Origin: Emmonsiellopsis sp. PD_33
Lineage: Eukaryota > Ascomycota > Eurotiomycetes > Onygenales > Ajellomycetaceae
Direction: 5' to 3'
Assembly: GCA_032988165.1 (NCBI GenBank)
Contig: JANTQF010000193.1
Coordinates: forward strand, 1 to 64,000
Length of the DNA: 64,000 nucleotides
Positions 32,813-44,890 of this stretch are shown piece by piece. The notes beneath the pieces are model-generated. The model did not search any database. It saw only the letters and a list, made by a program, of their open reading frames with translations, and was not told the origin of the DNA. Position 1 is the stretch's first letter. Every line of letters begins with the position of its first letter. The position numbers and the translations under genes are program-made.

Positions 32813-34734
32813 ATGTCGAAGGTTGTAAGAAGTGTGAAGAATGTTACGAAGGGATATTCGTCGGTACAGGTCAAAGTCCGCAATGGTATGTTCTGCTTCC
32901 CATGCAAACTAATTATTTACTTCCGTTGCCCGCACGGGTTTGAATGAGCTTCTGCTAATTGACTCTTTACTGTGCAGCCACGAGTAATGACGCTTGGGGC
33001 CCGACTGGGACGGAGATGGGGGAGATTGCAGCGATGACGTTCCATAGGTACTGTACCACACCACCCACTATCGCGAGTCGACAATGTACTAATAGTTTAA
33101 TCCACCGGAATATAGCCCCAGCGACTTCTACGAGATTATGGATATGCTAGATAAGCGACTGAATGATAAGGGCAAGAACTGGCGCCACGTACTCAAGTCG
33201 TTGAAAGTTTTAGATTACTGTCTTCATGAGGGCTCGGAGATGGTGGTTACTTGGGCTCGGAAGAATATCTATATCATCAAGACGCTGCGGGAGTTCCAGT
33301 ATATAGATGAGGACGGTCGTGATGTGGGACAAAATGGTTGGTTTCCTTATAGAAAGAGATTCTGCTGAGCTCGGGGATTGTTTTTTGTTTGCTGACTATC
33401 TATTTATAGTACGGGTTTCTGCAAAGGAATTGACTGCCTTGGTCCTTGATGAGGATCGTCTGCGAAACGAGCGTTCAGATAGGAAACTCTGGAAGTCTCG
33501 GGTTACCGGGATCGATGATGGTATCCACGGAATCGCTGGAGGCAGTGAGCCTGGCCGTCGCCCAAGGCGCGAGCGTCCCAACCGAGCAAACGAAGAGGAG
33601 GAGGCCGAATACCGTCTGGCGATCGAGGCAAGCAAACATGAGGCAGAGGAGGAAAGGAAGCGCCGTCAAAAGAATGCTAGAAGCGAAGATGATGACGATG
33701 ATTTGGCCAAGGCGATTAGACTTAGCAAAGAGGAAGAGGAGCTTCGAAGGCGCGAGCTGGAGGAAAGCAATGCTTCCGCTTTGTTCGACGACACTCCCGC
33801 TCCTGTACAACCCGCCCAACCGCAGCCTACTGGGTATAATCAGGGATACCAGCAACAAGGGGCCGTGGATTGGTTCGGAAATCCTATGGATTCACAGCAA
33901 CCGATGACGACGGGCTTCCTGAACAATCAGTACGCACAACCCACCGGGTTCCAGCCTCAGCCTACCGGCTATGCAAATGGATACACCGGTGGTTTCCCGG
34001 CTCAGCCAACTGGGTATGATCAATTCCAACAACAGCAGCCGCAGAACAACTTCCTCCAGCCGCAGGCTACTCTCCAACCACAGCAAACCGCCTTCAACAA
34101 TAACCCCTACGGCAGTGATATTTTTGGCCAGCCGCAGCAACAGCAGCAGCCACAGCAAGACAACTTCCTTCAACCAGGAAGCCATAACCCCTGGTCAACC
34201 ACCCAGCAACAACCAGCGGAGCCCCTCAAGCCCGTACCAACCGGTTCTAATAACCCATTCGCCTCCTCATTTACCCGCCAGCAAGCACAACAACACGTCC
34301 AAAAGACCGGCCCACCATCCCTCGGCACTCTCGCCGAGCAACGAACCGCGCAGCAATTTACCAACAACCAAAACACAAACCCAATTACAAACTTCCAAGC
34401 CCCCAACCCCACCAACAACCTCCAACCCCAGCAACCCCAGAACCCACAACACGCCCGTCTCAACGCCCTCCTCGCCACCGGCGACGGCCAGGATACCTTC
34501 GGCAACGTTGGCGATCTCCGCATCCCTGCACAACACACCGCTCCGGGCCTGTTTGTAAACTCTGCCGGACAAGGGCTGGAGCGTATGCCGCAGAACCAAA
34601 CTAACCCGTTTTTCAATCAGCAGTTCACTGGCGCGCCCCAGCAACAGCAGCACCAGCACCAGCAGAGTAATAACCCGTTCCCGATGCAGCAGACGGGTTA
34701 TGGGCAACAAGGGGCCAGTCTGATTGATCTATAG
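32813..34734 (+). CDS. ENT1: Epsin (ENTH-domain endocytic adaptor, Ent1/2 type)
   Basis: Four exons, 32813-32885, 32978-33047, 33116-33336 and 33410-34734, give 562 residues. Residues 1-145 form the ENTH domain (NDAWGPTGTEMGEIA, then FYEIMDMLDKRLNDKGKNWRH, then WARKNIYIIKTLREFQYID), which binds PtdIns(4,5)P2. Two ubiquitin-interacting motifs follow at about 185-205 (EYRLAIEASKHEAEE) and 220-240 (DDLAKAIRLSKEEEE). The long Gln/Pro-rich tail has repeated QPTGY/F units and three NPF motifs for EH-domain partners. It ends in LIDL, a clathrin-box-like terminus known in yeast epsins. The domain order is complete, and the protein should act at the plasma membrane in clathrin endocytosis and actin patches. 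Another Ent paralogue cannot be excluded. Confidence 0.92.
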
Positions 34735-36195
34735 AAGTGTATGCGATGGTTGAATAGGCTAAGCGCGTGCGATTGAGCAGGTTTTTCGTTACGGGGAGGT
34801 TTGATGGATATAGAAGGGATCTCGCCCATGGCACCATGGTTTCAGGGGATGATGAGTGACTCTTTTATTCTTGTCTCTTTAAGGTCTTTTATCAAATTCA
34901 ACTCGGGACCAAGCAGGTTTTTACTTAGTGACAGGGGGTCGGGTATAAGGCTGGGTGGGTGGGGGATAGCTTTTCTTTTTCTTCAATTTGGCCAATTTTT
35001 TTTTGTTACATATTCACCACCCACAGTTTCCAGTTCCCCCTCTCTTTTGTCTGCTTTTTATGGTTTTCTACAGCTTTCAATTCCCCCAAACAAATGGTTT
35101 TTATATATTTCCTTGTTTTTTGCTTCCTGTTTCTTGCTCTTTGCTGTATTTCTGGCTGGCTAGCTAATATCCCTCTCTCCTTCCTCTTTCTATTTCTTCC
35201 CCCCCCGCGTTATTTTTGTTTCATTCCTTCCGCCGTTTTCCTTTCCCTTTGCATGTCCCCTCCAACTCTTTTTTATATAATGTATCTGTCCATTGTTCAC
35301 AAACCATTGCCAAATTTGTTTTGCTTTCTTGCCATCGCTAACTATTAAACTCTTCTTTTTATTTCTTATTTTTGTCGCCCCCTTTTTTTTTCTTTTTATA
35401 TTAGGCGTTTTTAAAGAGTGCTTCTCCTCCTGTTTTTTTTTTTTACCTTTCAATTCCATTTTTTCCATTTTTCATTGTTTCCCATTTTACTTTTTCTTTT
35501 TTTCTTGCAGTAAATTTTTTAAAAGCGCGGCTCGCGCTTTGGTAAGTTAGCTGACAGGTGGACTTGGAATGGAAAAGAGAGAATTTTTTTGTTTTTGCTT
35601 TTAGGATGGATCAGAGGAAGACAAGATGGATGGGCAGGGATGGGATGAGATGAGACGAGACAGATAGTTCTGATATTTTATTTTATATACATGCATAAAT
35701 GCTTTCTTCTTACTTTCGGGCTTCTCTTTTTGGATTGATTAGGGTGGAGGGCGTTGTGTAGGTGGTCATTGGGTTGGGGTTGGGGTTGGTTTGTGTATAT
35801 CGTGATCGAATTTCCCTCCATATATAAAGTTTGGTTGTTAACTGGCGTCACCTAGTCGTGATGGGTGGGTTCTTGGTTTTCCCTTGGGATATTGCCGGAC
35901 ACCCTTTTCCGCTTTGCTAATCTGGAGAAATACGGCCCTCTTTCCTTTCACGGCGTGGGGCGAAAAAGGAGCGTGAGAGAAGGGGGTGGTGGGAAAAACC
36001 AACCAAAAAAAAGAGCACAAGGACAAGGGGGTTGATAATATGTAAGTGGTGTGTCTGTGGGGTGTTTGTCTATTATTGCTAAATGGAAATGCAAAATAAG
36101 ATCTAATAGAAACTTGGGATGCATGGGATGGAAAAAAAGGGACACCTGGTAGTTTAGTGCAGAACCAGTAATGTTAAAATCCCATCCCGTAATCA
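34735..36195. other. 1.5-kb pyrimidine-rich convergent interval
   Basis: Between the epsin stop (plus) and the F-box gene stop (minus). Long T/C-rich stretches occur at 34980-35510 on the plus strand. Apparent frames here are low-complexity Phe/Leu strings and not genes. Confidence 0.45.
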
Positions 36196-37718
36196 TCACC
36201 TCTGCTTAAACACCTTCGGTCTGCGGTAACTCGCACGTTCAAAAAGGAATAGAAAATCCCAATCCGTCTCACCGAATAAGAATGTATTTTCGATAAACCT
36301 GTCGGCATAGTATGCTTCATTATGTGGGCCCCACTGGAACGCATGGTCAATAAACTGCATCCCAAGATAATTTCGCAACAAGTACTCTATGAACAGCAGC
36401 TCGGGTGGCTCGCAGGGAGAACTCTCGTCGTAGTGGTTTGGTTCGCCGAGTCTTTCAAAAAGTGTATAAAGGACAGCTTGGATGCCGCCGCGCTGGAAGG
36501 GCGATTTCGTCTGCTCATCCATCGGCGTATCGAGGTCATGGAGTGAGTGCGATTTAACTTCGATGCCTTTGCCATTCTTAATCTCTGAGGGCATGCTGAC
36601 TTGTTCAAGGACATAGCTGCTGAATCTGATGGCTTGTATTCTTCTAATGCCTTCGGCGTGTTCGTTTGGCAGGACGGGAAATTGGTCAGTGTCAGTGGTG
36701 ACACGCATACACATGCTATCTTGTAGCGCCTCGTGCCTGTACATACTATCTTGTATCGTCTCGTGTATGAGGATGAACTGGACGGTTTCGTGAAACAAGA
36801 TTAGGTCAACGGGATCAGGGGGTCCAGGCGTTGTGGAGTATTTGGCCCAGGTTGATTCTGGTCCTGAGTCTATCCAGATAGGTTTCGGGCTATCATCACG
36901 TTGGACTCTTTTCTTGGCCTCATTTGCAAATAGATCCGCAAGGGGTTTGAAAATGGAACCATGCTCCTCATATGCGTTAAAGTTATAGGCTGGATACTTT
37001 AGCAGGAACTCGGCCTCGGGGTTTGTAACTCTTCCCGCGGTGTAATAGCTGGGGTCCCCGTCGACAAAACTACAATCATCTAGAAAACCTCGCGGACCAT
37101 TTATGGTACCTTGAAGGGGTGGCTCTTGATAGGCCCTGTACAGCACCGCGCCTGCGAGATAAAACCGGTAGATGGAGCTGTGCACTCTCTCCTGCCAGTG
37201 TTCCCAAAACCCAGGAGCTTCAGTATCCCCTGGCTGCATACCAGAGCAGCGAGATCGGCAGAGGATCTGGAGACAGCGAGCTAGATGTTGGAAACCGTAA
37301 ACATCTTCCAGTTCGTGCCCATATGGCCGGTTTATCTCGCCGCTTAATTCGCCGATTGGAAATGGGTCAGGCGGCAATTCCCCGTTCTGTAAGGCAACTT
37401 TGACTATCTGAGTTGCACGTACCTGTACGTTATAAATCAGTCAACTGGGTTTCTCGAACCGAAATATCGACTTGAAGGTCGAGGCGGGAGGAAACTTGCC
37501 GCCATCAACGCATCGTTGAATGCTGGTATTTGAGTCTTCCCCACGTTCCAGATTATGCTGCGTTGGTGCACATCCCAAACCCTCCGCAATATTTTGCACG
37601 TGGAACTACATGACACGATATCACGGAAGTTATCACAGCTTTGGAAAATGCGAAGAATAATTTCCACCGATAGCGACTGCATTGAAGGTATAATAGGAGA
37701 CTGTGCCGGGTTTGACAT
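36196..37718 (-). CDS. F-box protein of unknown target
   Basis: Two exons, 37718-37500 and 37422-36196, give 481 residues. Residues 12-55 form an F-box (SLSVEIILRIFQSCDNFRDIVSCSSTCK pattern, with RRVW following), which would bind Skp1 in an SCF ubiquitin ligase. The remaining 420 residues have no leucine-rich repeats or WD repeats that I can see. They look like the large lineage-specific group of fungal F-box proteins. The intron has a GC donor (GCG|GCAAGT) and CAG acceptor. Three short imperfect repeats lie at about 285-320 (FHETVQ, IHETIQ, RHEALQ). It lies left of a long gene-free stretch. Target and function are unknown. Confidence 0.7.
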
Positions 37719-40542
37719 GGCGGATGCAGAGCGCGCGGACCAGGACTGGATTATAATTTGGGCCCTGAGGCAAAACAGTAATCAAGGAACAGCACGGTGA
37801 TATAGAGAAAACACTGTGTAAATTAGTAACGCTCAATTCGGAGCCATACGCACGGTCAGCTGAAGGATCCTTGATAGCGGGGATGGCTAAATATAACTTG
37901 GCACTGAGATGAACCGCCAACTGCATAGCGACAGCGTTAACTGGGGCCTGATTAAGGATTAAATTAAGTAAAGGAGAACAAACCAAGCTTTCTTGAAGTT
38001 TATGTATTTGAGGTTATCCATGCATGTTATTTCCCCAGTTAAAGGGGCGTTGGATAGAAGTTGGGCGAGTTAATTGGTCAGTTAGGCGCCAATCGCCAAG
38101 GCACGAACAAGCGCGCGGATAACCATCCAACGTCAAAGGCCAGATTGATCTCCAGCATGGTGACATTCCGCTTATTTATCTCTTTCATACTTATGGGAAT
38201 TGTATGGTTCTGTGTCATCTTCCTATCCAATTCTGTCTTTATTTGGGTTCGCATCCGAAAGTGAGGTTCACATTTTGAAAGGCCACCCGCCGGTTTCTGA
38301 TACTACTAGTAGTAGTGTTGACCAACTCGCAGCCGGGCGCCAGACAGCGATACTGGACTGACTTCATGCACCAGAGCGCCATCCCGACTGGAGAACTCAC
38401 CCCATAGAAAATCGGAGAAATGACTAGGCATGGATTTTGGTTTTCTATGAAGTGGGCTTCGGGAGGTGATGGTGCGAAATTTACCCCTTCCTTTCCTTAA
38501 GATTATTTGGAGGATATCTTTTCCCCTGGCAGGATGTGGTTAATGCCCATATTTATTGATCACCTCCTCGCTCAAGATTGTTTGACAATCGTATTTGGGT
38601 TAGGAAGGGTTGGTCCGCCTCGCTATTGATTTGAGTTTATGTTTGCCCGCCACCGGAGCGGGGAGAGCCTTGGGACTGTAGAAAGTCCCTGGAATATGGT
38701 ATCCCCACAATGCGAGAAGAAGGTGGTTCGTTCGATGTATCTTGCGTCCAAGCGAAAAAGCCTTCTTCATTGCCCGGTGGCCGGTTCTCAACAGGTTCTC
38801 GCTCTTCTATTCGAATAACGAGTGCAAGCACGCACACTCCTACGGGTCAATACTTGCTGGAGTTATCAAACTCGACCCATAATGGGACTATGTTTGTTAT
38901 TGGCCCAGATATTTCAACCATTCCTTAGAAACAAAGGCCAAGGCCATGCTGTGCATATTGTCGAAGACAAGCTTTCTTATTGGCCTACCTAAATGCCGTC
39001 CAATGGTAGCCGACACGGTAAGCATTGATCACGCCATTCAATTTCCTCACAGGTCCTGTTTTCCAGCGCGCCAAATGATTCTCGATCGCAGATACAAATA
39101 ACCAGAAGAACCTCTAACAGAATCATCAGTATGGCCCGTAAGTCCATCGCTGATTGTGCAGAGGAGATAGCACTAAATATTGCTTTGTTGTCAATGCTCC
39201 CCATCATCCATCCAACTGGGTGCCTTCGGCTAACATGACAAGATTGCGCAGTCTGACACTTTTTGACGAGTGGCAATAGATTCCACTATTGAAAATGTGT
39301 TCCCTCTTGCTGCAAGCTGGGGATGATGTTTACTTTTGTTCAACGACAGGCAATCATATTTCCGCGTGAGAAAGAAATGTTTTGGCCGTTGAATCTTCGG
39401 ACAAGGTCATGTTAGACCATTCTGAGTGCCCGATCGATTCCGAGAGGAGATGACAAGGCAGACTTCGGATGAAAACATGACTCAGCCCACAATCATCGTC
39501 TCCGTTTGGAGCCAGGGGTTGGATTTACAAGGAAGGATGGGAAGACTGCACATCAAATTTGACCAATAGCAACCATGTTCGCATGAGCTGTCATGGATGG
39601 CTTCTGCAGAAAAAGCAACCATTCCTGTCAATGGTGGTCTGGAATGGAGATGAAAGGAGAGAGATAGTCTCTTTTCAGCCCCCAAGTTGCGGGTCTTCGG
39701 GCGCTGTGGTTTGGAAAATAAAACCTCCTCCCTCTCTGGCCCATTCTCCTCCTTGTTTCCCTCTGCGCATGATTTCTTTCGCCAAACTCTGGTGTCTGGC
39801 ATTGCGGTGTGCCTGGCATGCCAAGAGAACCTTAAACGGCCTGCAGGATCCACTCTACAAGAGCCGTACTGAACAGAGTTAAGTAGCGCCAGCACCCCGG
39901 TTGGCGCGCCCGACAAGCCTGGACTCAAGTCTGAAAAACACAGTCACAAAATCAGGATCGGCCCCAGAAGAAAACTGCACGCCCTAAGGAATAATAATAC
40001 GAGGTGCAAGAGACCGTACAGATTCCAAACAAAAACGGAGCCGTTGCAGGAGCCTCGAATAGGACCACGGCAGTACTGCGCTAGTCTTCCGCGTTTCGTA
40101 CAGGGTGGCGCTTCGCTTGACTCAATGCCAAATGGGAGGAATGAAAAATCCATTCGTCTGCGTCCAACCAAATGAAGAAACGGATGAACCAACCTCTTTT
40201 GAAGCTAAGAGAGGAAATACGAACTGTTGGGTTCAAGTTTGAGCCGCATTATGCGAGCTAACCTGTTTCGATACTTCAGGGCGTTGTTGGATCAGAATAG
40301 GGGCAGCCTGACTCGGAACATGACAAAACGGGCTCAAGAAAGTATAAAAGGGCTTGTTCTCCCAGAAGGAATGCATCAGCAATTCCGACTTTCTTTCAAC
40401 TGCGTCCGCCCTCCTTTTTTCACCTTTCTTGACACTCATTTATTCCGTTTTGTTCTGTACAAGATACCCTATTTGCTTTCTCGATCCATCTATCCTTCGC
40501 ATATATCCAGCGCAATATTCTTCACACCCTCACATCCTCAAA
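37719..40542. other. 2.8-kb gene-free interval
   Basis: No frame shows convincing coding character. The interval has normal CpG content, so it is not a mutated repeat like the left end. A TGACTCA occurs at 39479-39485. The right end carries the PLAC8 gene promoter with TATAAAAG at 40343-40350. An unannotated non-coding RNA or a gene with very short exons cannot be excluded. Confidence 0.4.
40343..40350 (+). promoter_or_regulatory. TATA box of the PLAC8 gene
   Basis: TATAAAAG lies 193 nt upstream of the ATG at 40543 and is followed by a pyrimidine-rich leader, as expected for a strong regulated promoter. Confidence 0.4.
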
Positions 40543-41172
40543 ATGGCCGCCCAAGGATCCCACAGCACCAACTGGTCCAATTCCCTATGGGACTGCTTCA
40601 ATCCCATTGACTCTTGTATGTGCCGCTGTTGACAGTTCTGTCCAAACGACGAGAGTTCAAGTGATGACTGACTATGGCTTTCCAAACCTCCAGGTCTAAT
40701 GGGATGGTGTTGTCCTTGTGTTCTCTTCGGCAAAACGCAATCCCGTCTCGAAGACCCAACTCTTCAGAACTACAGCCCCGTCAATGAAAACGTATGTTTC
40801 CCAGTTATCTGTTTAGATTGCTTTTCATACATCAACTCCACTTAGTATCTTTTATGCTAATATCAATTCTAGTGTCTTATCTTCTGCGGTCTTAACTGCT
40901 TTGGCCTCGCTTGGCTCTTCATCACCAAGAAGCGAATGGAAATGCGCGAGAAATACGGCATCAATCAAACCCACCTTGAAAATTTCCTGAAAATGGAGCC
41001 TGGCCACATCAAGGCCAAACACAACGTCGAGGAATCTATGGTTCAGGACTGCCTTACTTCATTTTGGTGCCCTTGCTGCGCTGTCGTCCAGCAGGAGAAG
41101 GAAGTCGTCCAGCGACAGGCAAACGGGCAGACCCCTTACCAGAAGCCTCAGGGCATGAGTTATCCAGCTTAA
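40543..41172 (+). CDS. PLAC8-family cysteine-rich protein
   Basis: Exons 40543-40615, 40694-40791 and 40873-41172 encode 156 residues. The PLAC8 domain is shown by WSNSLWDCFNPIDSC, CCPCVLFGKTQSRL, a hydrophobic CGLNCFGLAWLF segment and QDCLTSFWCPCCAVVQQEKEV near the end. Introns fall within or just beside these motifs, and all phases agree. Family members in plants and fungi are small membrane-associated proteins linked to metal (cadmium, zinc) handling or organ size; the fungal role is unclear. The short Gln/Pro tail is not conserved. A TATA box is present. The assignment to the family is firm, while function is not. Confidence 0.85.
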
Positions 41173-42533
41173 GCGACGAAAGGGTGGATTGTTTGATATG
41201 GGATTACGGAAAATAATGGGCTTTGCTTCGGCCAGAATCGATGGTTTCTGGTTTGATTGGTTGTATGCGTGCGCGGTTCATTCTTTGATATTTTTTTACC
41301 ACGTTTCCTTCTTGATTTTCTTGTCATTTAGTTTTTTAACTTCTCGAATACCCTGCTGAGAAAAGTCTGTCTCTTAATGTTCATATTCAATTATGATTGT
41401 TCCCGTGTGTTTATAATTTAGTTCTTAAGCGGATTCAAGATTAAAAGAATGAAATGTGGGAAATAGCCAATATGATGCAACTCATTATGATTCTCAATAT
41501 TTTTTAAAGCAGTTTTAATCACGCCTCGCCTCAAAGCACCTCAACTCTTGATCAAACTTTTCGCTTCTCCCCCCTGTTTCTTTTGGGCCTCGCTCGCTAA
41601 CTAAGACCACCCCTGGCAGAGCCAAGACTGAAGCTAACCAACGACATCAACAGAGCCTCAATAATGCGTCCGTTTCATCACTCCATCACATCATGCCCAA
41701 CCCTGCGAACACGAGAAAAGGAGACGCGGCTCAAATACCCCCGTCCTCTGTGGTCCGTCCCCTGAATAACATCGGCCTTGAGACCCCGAGGTTCGCAACC
41801 CAATACAAAAGGAGCTTCCATCACGGAGCCGGAAATTCGCCTTTGGCCGATGGTCTGCCTCCTTCCCCCAGGCCGTTATGCTGCATATCGATACGAACGA
41901 GGATTTGAGAGCAAAGCGCCGACGAGATGGAGCCCCACCTTCAAGAGTCAAACACGATGCTTCCAAGGACGCCGAAATTTACGGATTGGCCGAAAGAAAG
42001 CATATCGCCTAAAAAACCCCCATTCTTCCTGATGCGGTGAAGCCTGTTCCTTATCTTGGTTGTTACTGAGCAGCCTCGCAGCGGATTCCGCGTCGTCATG
42101 GCGTGGAGTTGCATCAGGTTCTCTTGGGCAAGACATTTGCGTGAGCCTGTCAAGACTGATAAGAATGTGATACTCTCCCACTCCTGCATTTCCCCTGCCG
42201 TGGATGCTATGTACATCTTTGTGCTGGGATTGCATCATTATTGATGCGCCCCTGCGCAATTTTCGTGCCTGGGCTATACTATCTACCCCTAATACTATCG
42301 CGGGCCCAAGGTCTTCAAGTCAAATTACTTGACCGATGGCTTTTCTGATCATCGGACTTGAATCGAGATGATAGTAAGTTAGGGCCCACGTGTGGCCTCT
42401 TGTCAGCTCTCAGGTTTCGATATCCAAAGGAAGCCAACTATTTTCATTCAAAAATTCTAGCAAAATTATCACAATTCCCCGACTCTCCTATTATCCAAGT
42501 TGGCCTGACCGCTGCGTGCAATATTCGACCCTA
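41173..42533. other. Convergent 3' interval PLAC8 / aldo-keto reductase
   Basis: AT-rich 3' flank to about 41530, then mixed sequence with overlapping short frames (41690-42260) that lack motifs or splice support. Nothing is called. Confidence 0.4.
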
Positions 42534-43985
42534 TCAATGCCCCATAATCACATGCCCCTTGTACGGTTCCTCGAGATACTCCTCTTCCTTCTCGCTAAGA
42601 ACATACCCCCTCGTACTCAGAGCTTCCTCCAACCGTTCGACAGAACTGAACCCAATAATCGGGCTGCTAACGCGCTTATTCAGCCATGTAATAGCAACTT
42701 GGCTCATCGTCCAACCTCGCTTCGCCGCAACTTCCTGGACACGTTGGATGATCTCTTTATCCTGGATGGTGAGATCTCGCTTTAGCACATCGGTCATGCC
42801 ACGGGTGGTTCCCTCTTTGCCTGAGACGGGTCGAGCTAGGTATCCATTGCTTAGGGGTCCCCACTGGTTATCACTTGTCAGCAGTTTCTTCACAAAAAGG
42901 GAAATCATGGGGCACAAAAAAAAAGAAAAGAAAAGGAGGGGCAGCCATACGGGAATGATCCCAACCCCCGTCTCTTGACAAAACCGATTCATCTCCCGCT
43001 CCTCCTCACGATAGAGGAGGTTATACCAGTTCTCCATGCACACAAACTTTGTCCACCCATGTCTTTCGGCACAGAACTGCATCATGGCAAACTGGTATGT
43101 CCACATTGAACTTGCCCCAATGTAACGGACCTTCCCACTGTGAACCAGATCATGGAGAGTCTCCATGGTCTCCTCGATCGGGACAGAGGGGTCGAAACGG
43201 TGAACTTGGAGAAGGTCGATATAATCCGTCCCCAGCCTCTTGAGCGATGCGTCTACGGAATTGAAGATCGCCTGTCTGGACAAGCCTTTTTCACGGAGTA
43301 TCAGTTTTCTATCCGATTGCGTACCGCCATAGAATATGGTCTCATGGATGAGTGATGGATGGGAGAGTCAGAAATAGAAAACACTTACCAAACTGATTGA
43401 CATAGTCCTTACTCTTCGCAAGTTCCCCCCAGTACGGGAGCACAAAGACATCTTCATGCTCGCTAACCGGTGCCCAGCACTTGGTTATGATGATGACTTT
43501 GTGTCTCGGAATATCATAGTCCCTAATAGCCATACCAATGATTTCTTCCGAGGCTCCATTCGAATACAGCTGGTCGTGCTTGTGTTTTGGCTTACTCTGT
43601 TTTGGGTGGGAATAGGCACTGCCGCTGTTAAAGGCTGCGTATGATCGTGGTATTAACACTGTGGGTATTAACAAAACTCTGGAGGTGCTCGATCGACATC
43701 AACGTGGAAATAAAGCTAAATTGAAAGGTGATAGTGGGATACCGCTGGTATCCACACAGGATTTGATGAAGGCAAAGGGGATACAATCACAATCGCAATC
43801 GCAATTGGCTAGCAACAGAACTAACTAACCTCCTCCTTTTCAAGTACCCAGGGGCTCCACTCCCGACTCCCAAAGCTCATAGTCCCAAATATGGGCACGG
43901 AAACTCGCAGACCGCATTTCCCCAACTGGCGGTACTCGGCCTTTGTCGAGTCGATGGACTCCTTAAGTGCAGGTGGGATTTCCAT
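42534..43985 (-). pseudogene. Aldo/keto reductase gene apparently broken by a small inversion
   Basis: On the minus strand the gene starts at 43985 (MEIPPALKES, then YRQLGKCGLRVSVPIFGTM) and exon 1 ends at 43830 with EKEE and a GTTAGT donor. Later exons are normal: YSNGASEEIIGMAIRDYDIP with IITKC, then [32 protein letters not shown], then [12 protein letters not shown] and a full C-terminus. The expected second exon, ALPLLKAAYDRGINT, is present but on the opposite strand at 43616-43660, preceded by an AG acceptor in the right phase. The WDTA motif that should follow, with the catalytic Asp, is not found. It resembles the AKR group that includes versiconal and aryl-alcohol reductases. An assembly error could mimic this. 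Upstream, a TATA box lies at 44141-44148. Confidence 0.65.
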
Positions 43986-44890
43986 ATTCGTTCGTGGGGT
44001 TTTTCTTTGACTCTGTATGTATGTAGCTTGTGGAATGAAACAGGGAAAAATCAAAGAAGCAAATTTAAAAAGAAAAAAAAAAGACCTTTCTGATCGAGTA
44101 TGGAATAAACACAATTCCCAACCCTCCCCACTCTTCCACCCTTTTATATCTAAAATATCTAGATATCATGGCGAACGTTCATAACAATACCCCCCCTGAG
44201 CTCAGTAAAAAAAGCCCCTGACACGAGCTTTCCGCAAAACGCTGATTGGCCATATTAACCACAGCGCCCGACCCCATAATTATCGGAGCGCGAGAGAACT
44301 TGGAATTGCTCAGCTTATCAACCCTTTTATAAGTTATGTCCTGAATATGCCCAATTGGCATTCAGTAGCTTAGAAATAGACAGGTTTCGTTCCGCATTTT
44401 TTTTGGGAGAGGGGGGTGTGGGTTGCCTGGTGCTGGAATAATCCTGGGCCGAATGGATCGTTCAGGTACTAGCTTGAGGTTGAAAGACCAACGCGGAATT
44501 TTTTTTTAAGTTATTGTGTATAGGTTTTATTTGAAAGGTGGTACGTAGAAAGAGGTTGTATTGATAAGACGCTTTGCAGGTGGAGAGAGGTAGTGTTAGG
44601 TTAAGTTTAAGTCTCGGGATATATTTGGGACGGAAAATACGCATTTCGAGGAGAGAGAGGGATAAAACAAGAGATATGAAGAAAGGAAAAGCGGGGCTGT
44701 ATAGGAGGGTTGCTCGTAGATAGGTGAGGTAGGTAGATTTTGATTTCAGTGTGAAAACCCACGCCCCTTGATTTATTCCGTCGCCTCAACTTTCTCTCTA
44801 ATATTTGTTTTATTTCAAGTCTTCCTTCCATTTTCAATGACCACAACCACCCAGTCATATTCACATTTCACTTCAGGTCAACTCCGGCCT
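43986..44890. other. Promoter of the reductase gene and 3' flank of PAC1
   Basis: TATAAAAG on the minus strand lies at 44141-44148, about 160 bp before the reductase ATG. The rest is AT-rich with no coding frame. Confidence 0.45.

Noticed and set aside
34980..35510. Long Phe/Leu-rich frames suggesting membrane proteins
   Set aside because: They arise from T/C-rich non-coding DNA; composition is uniform in all frames.
39482..39928. Minus-strand frame of 148 codons in the gene-free interval
   Set aside because: No motif, no promoter and mixed composition; frames of this length arise by chance in such DNA.
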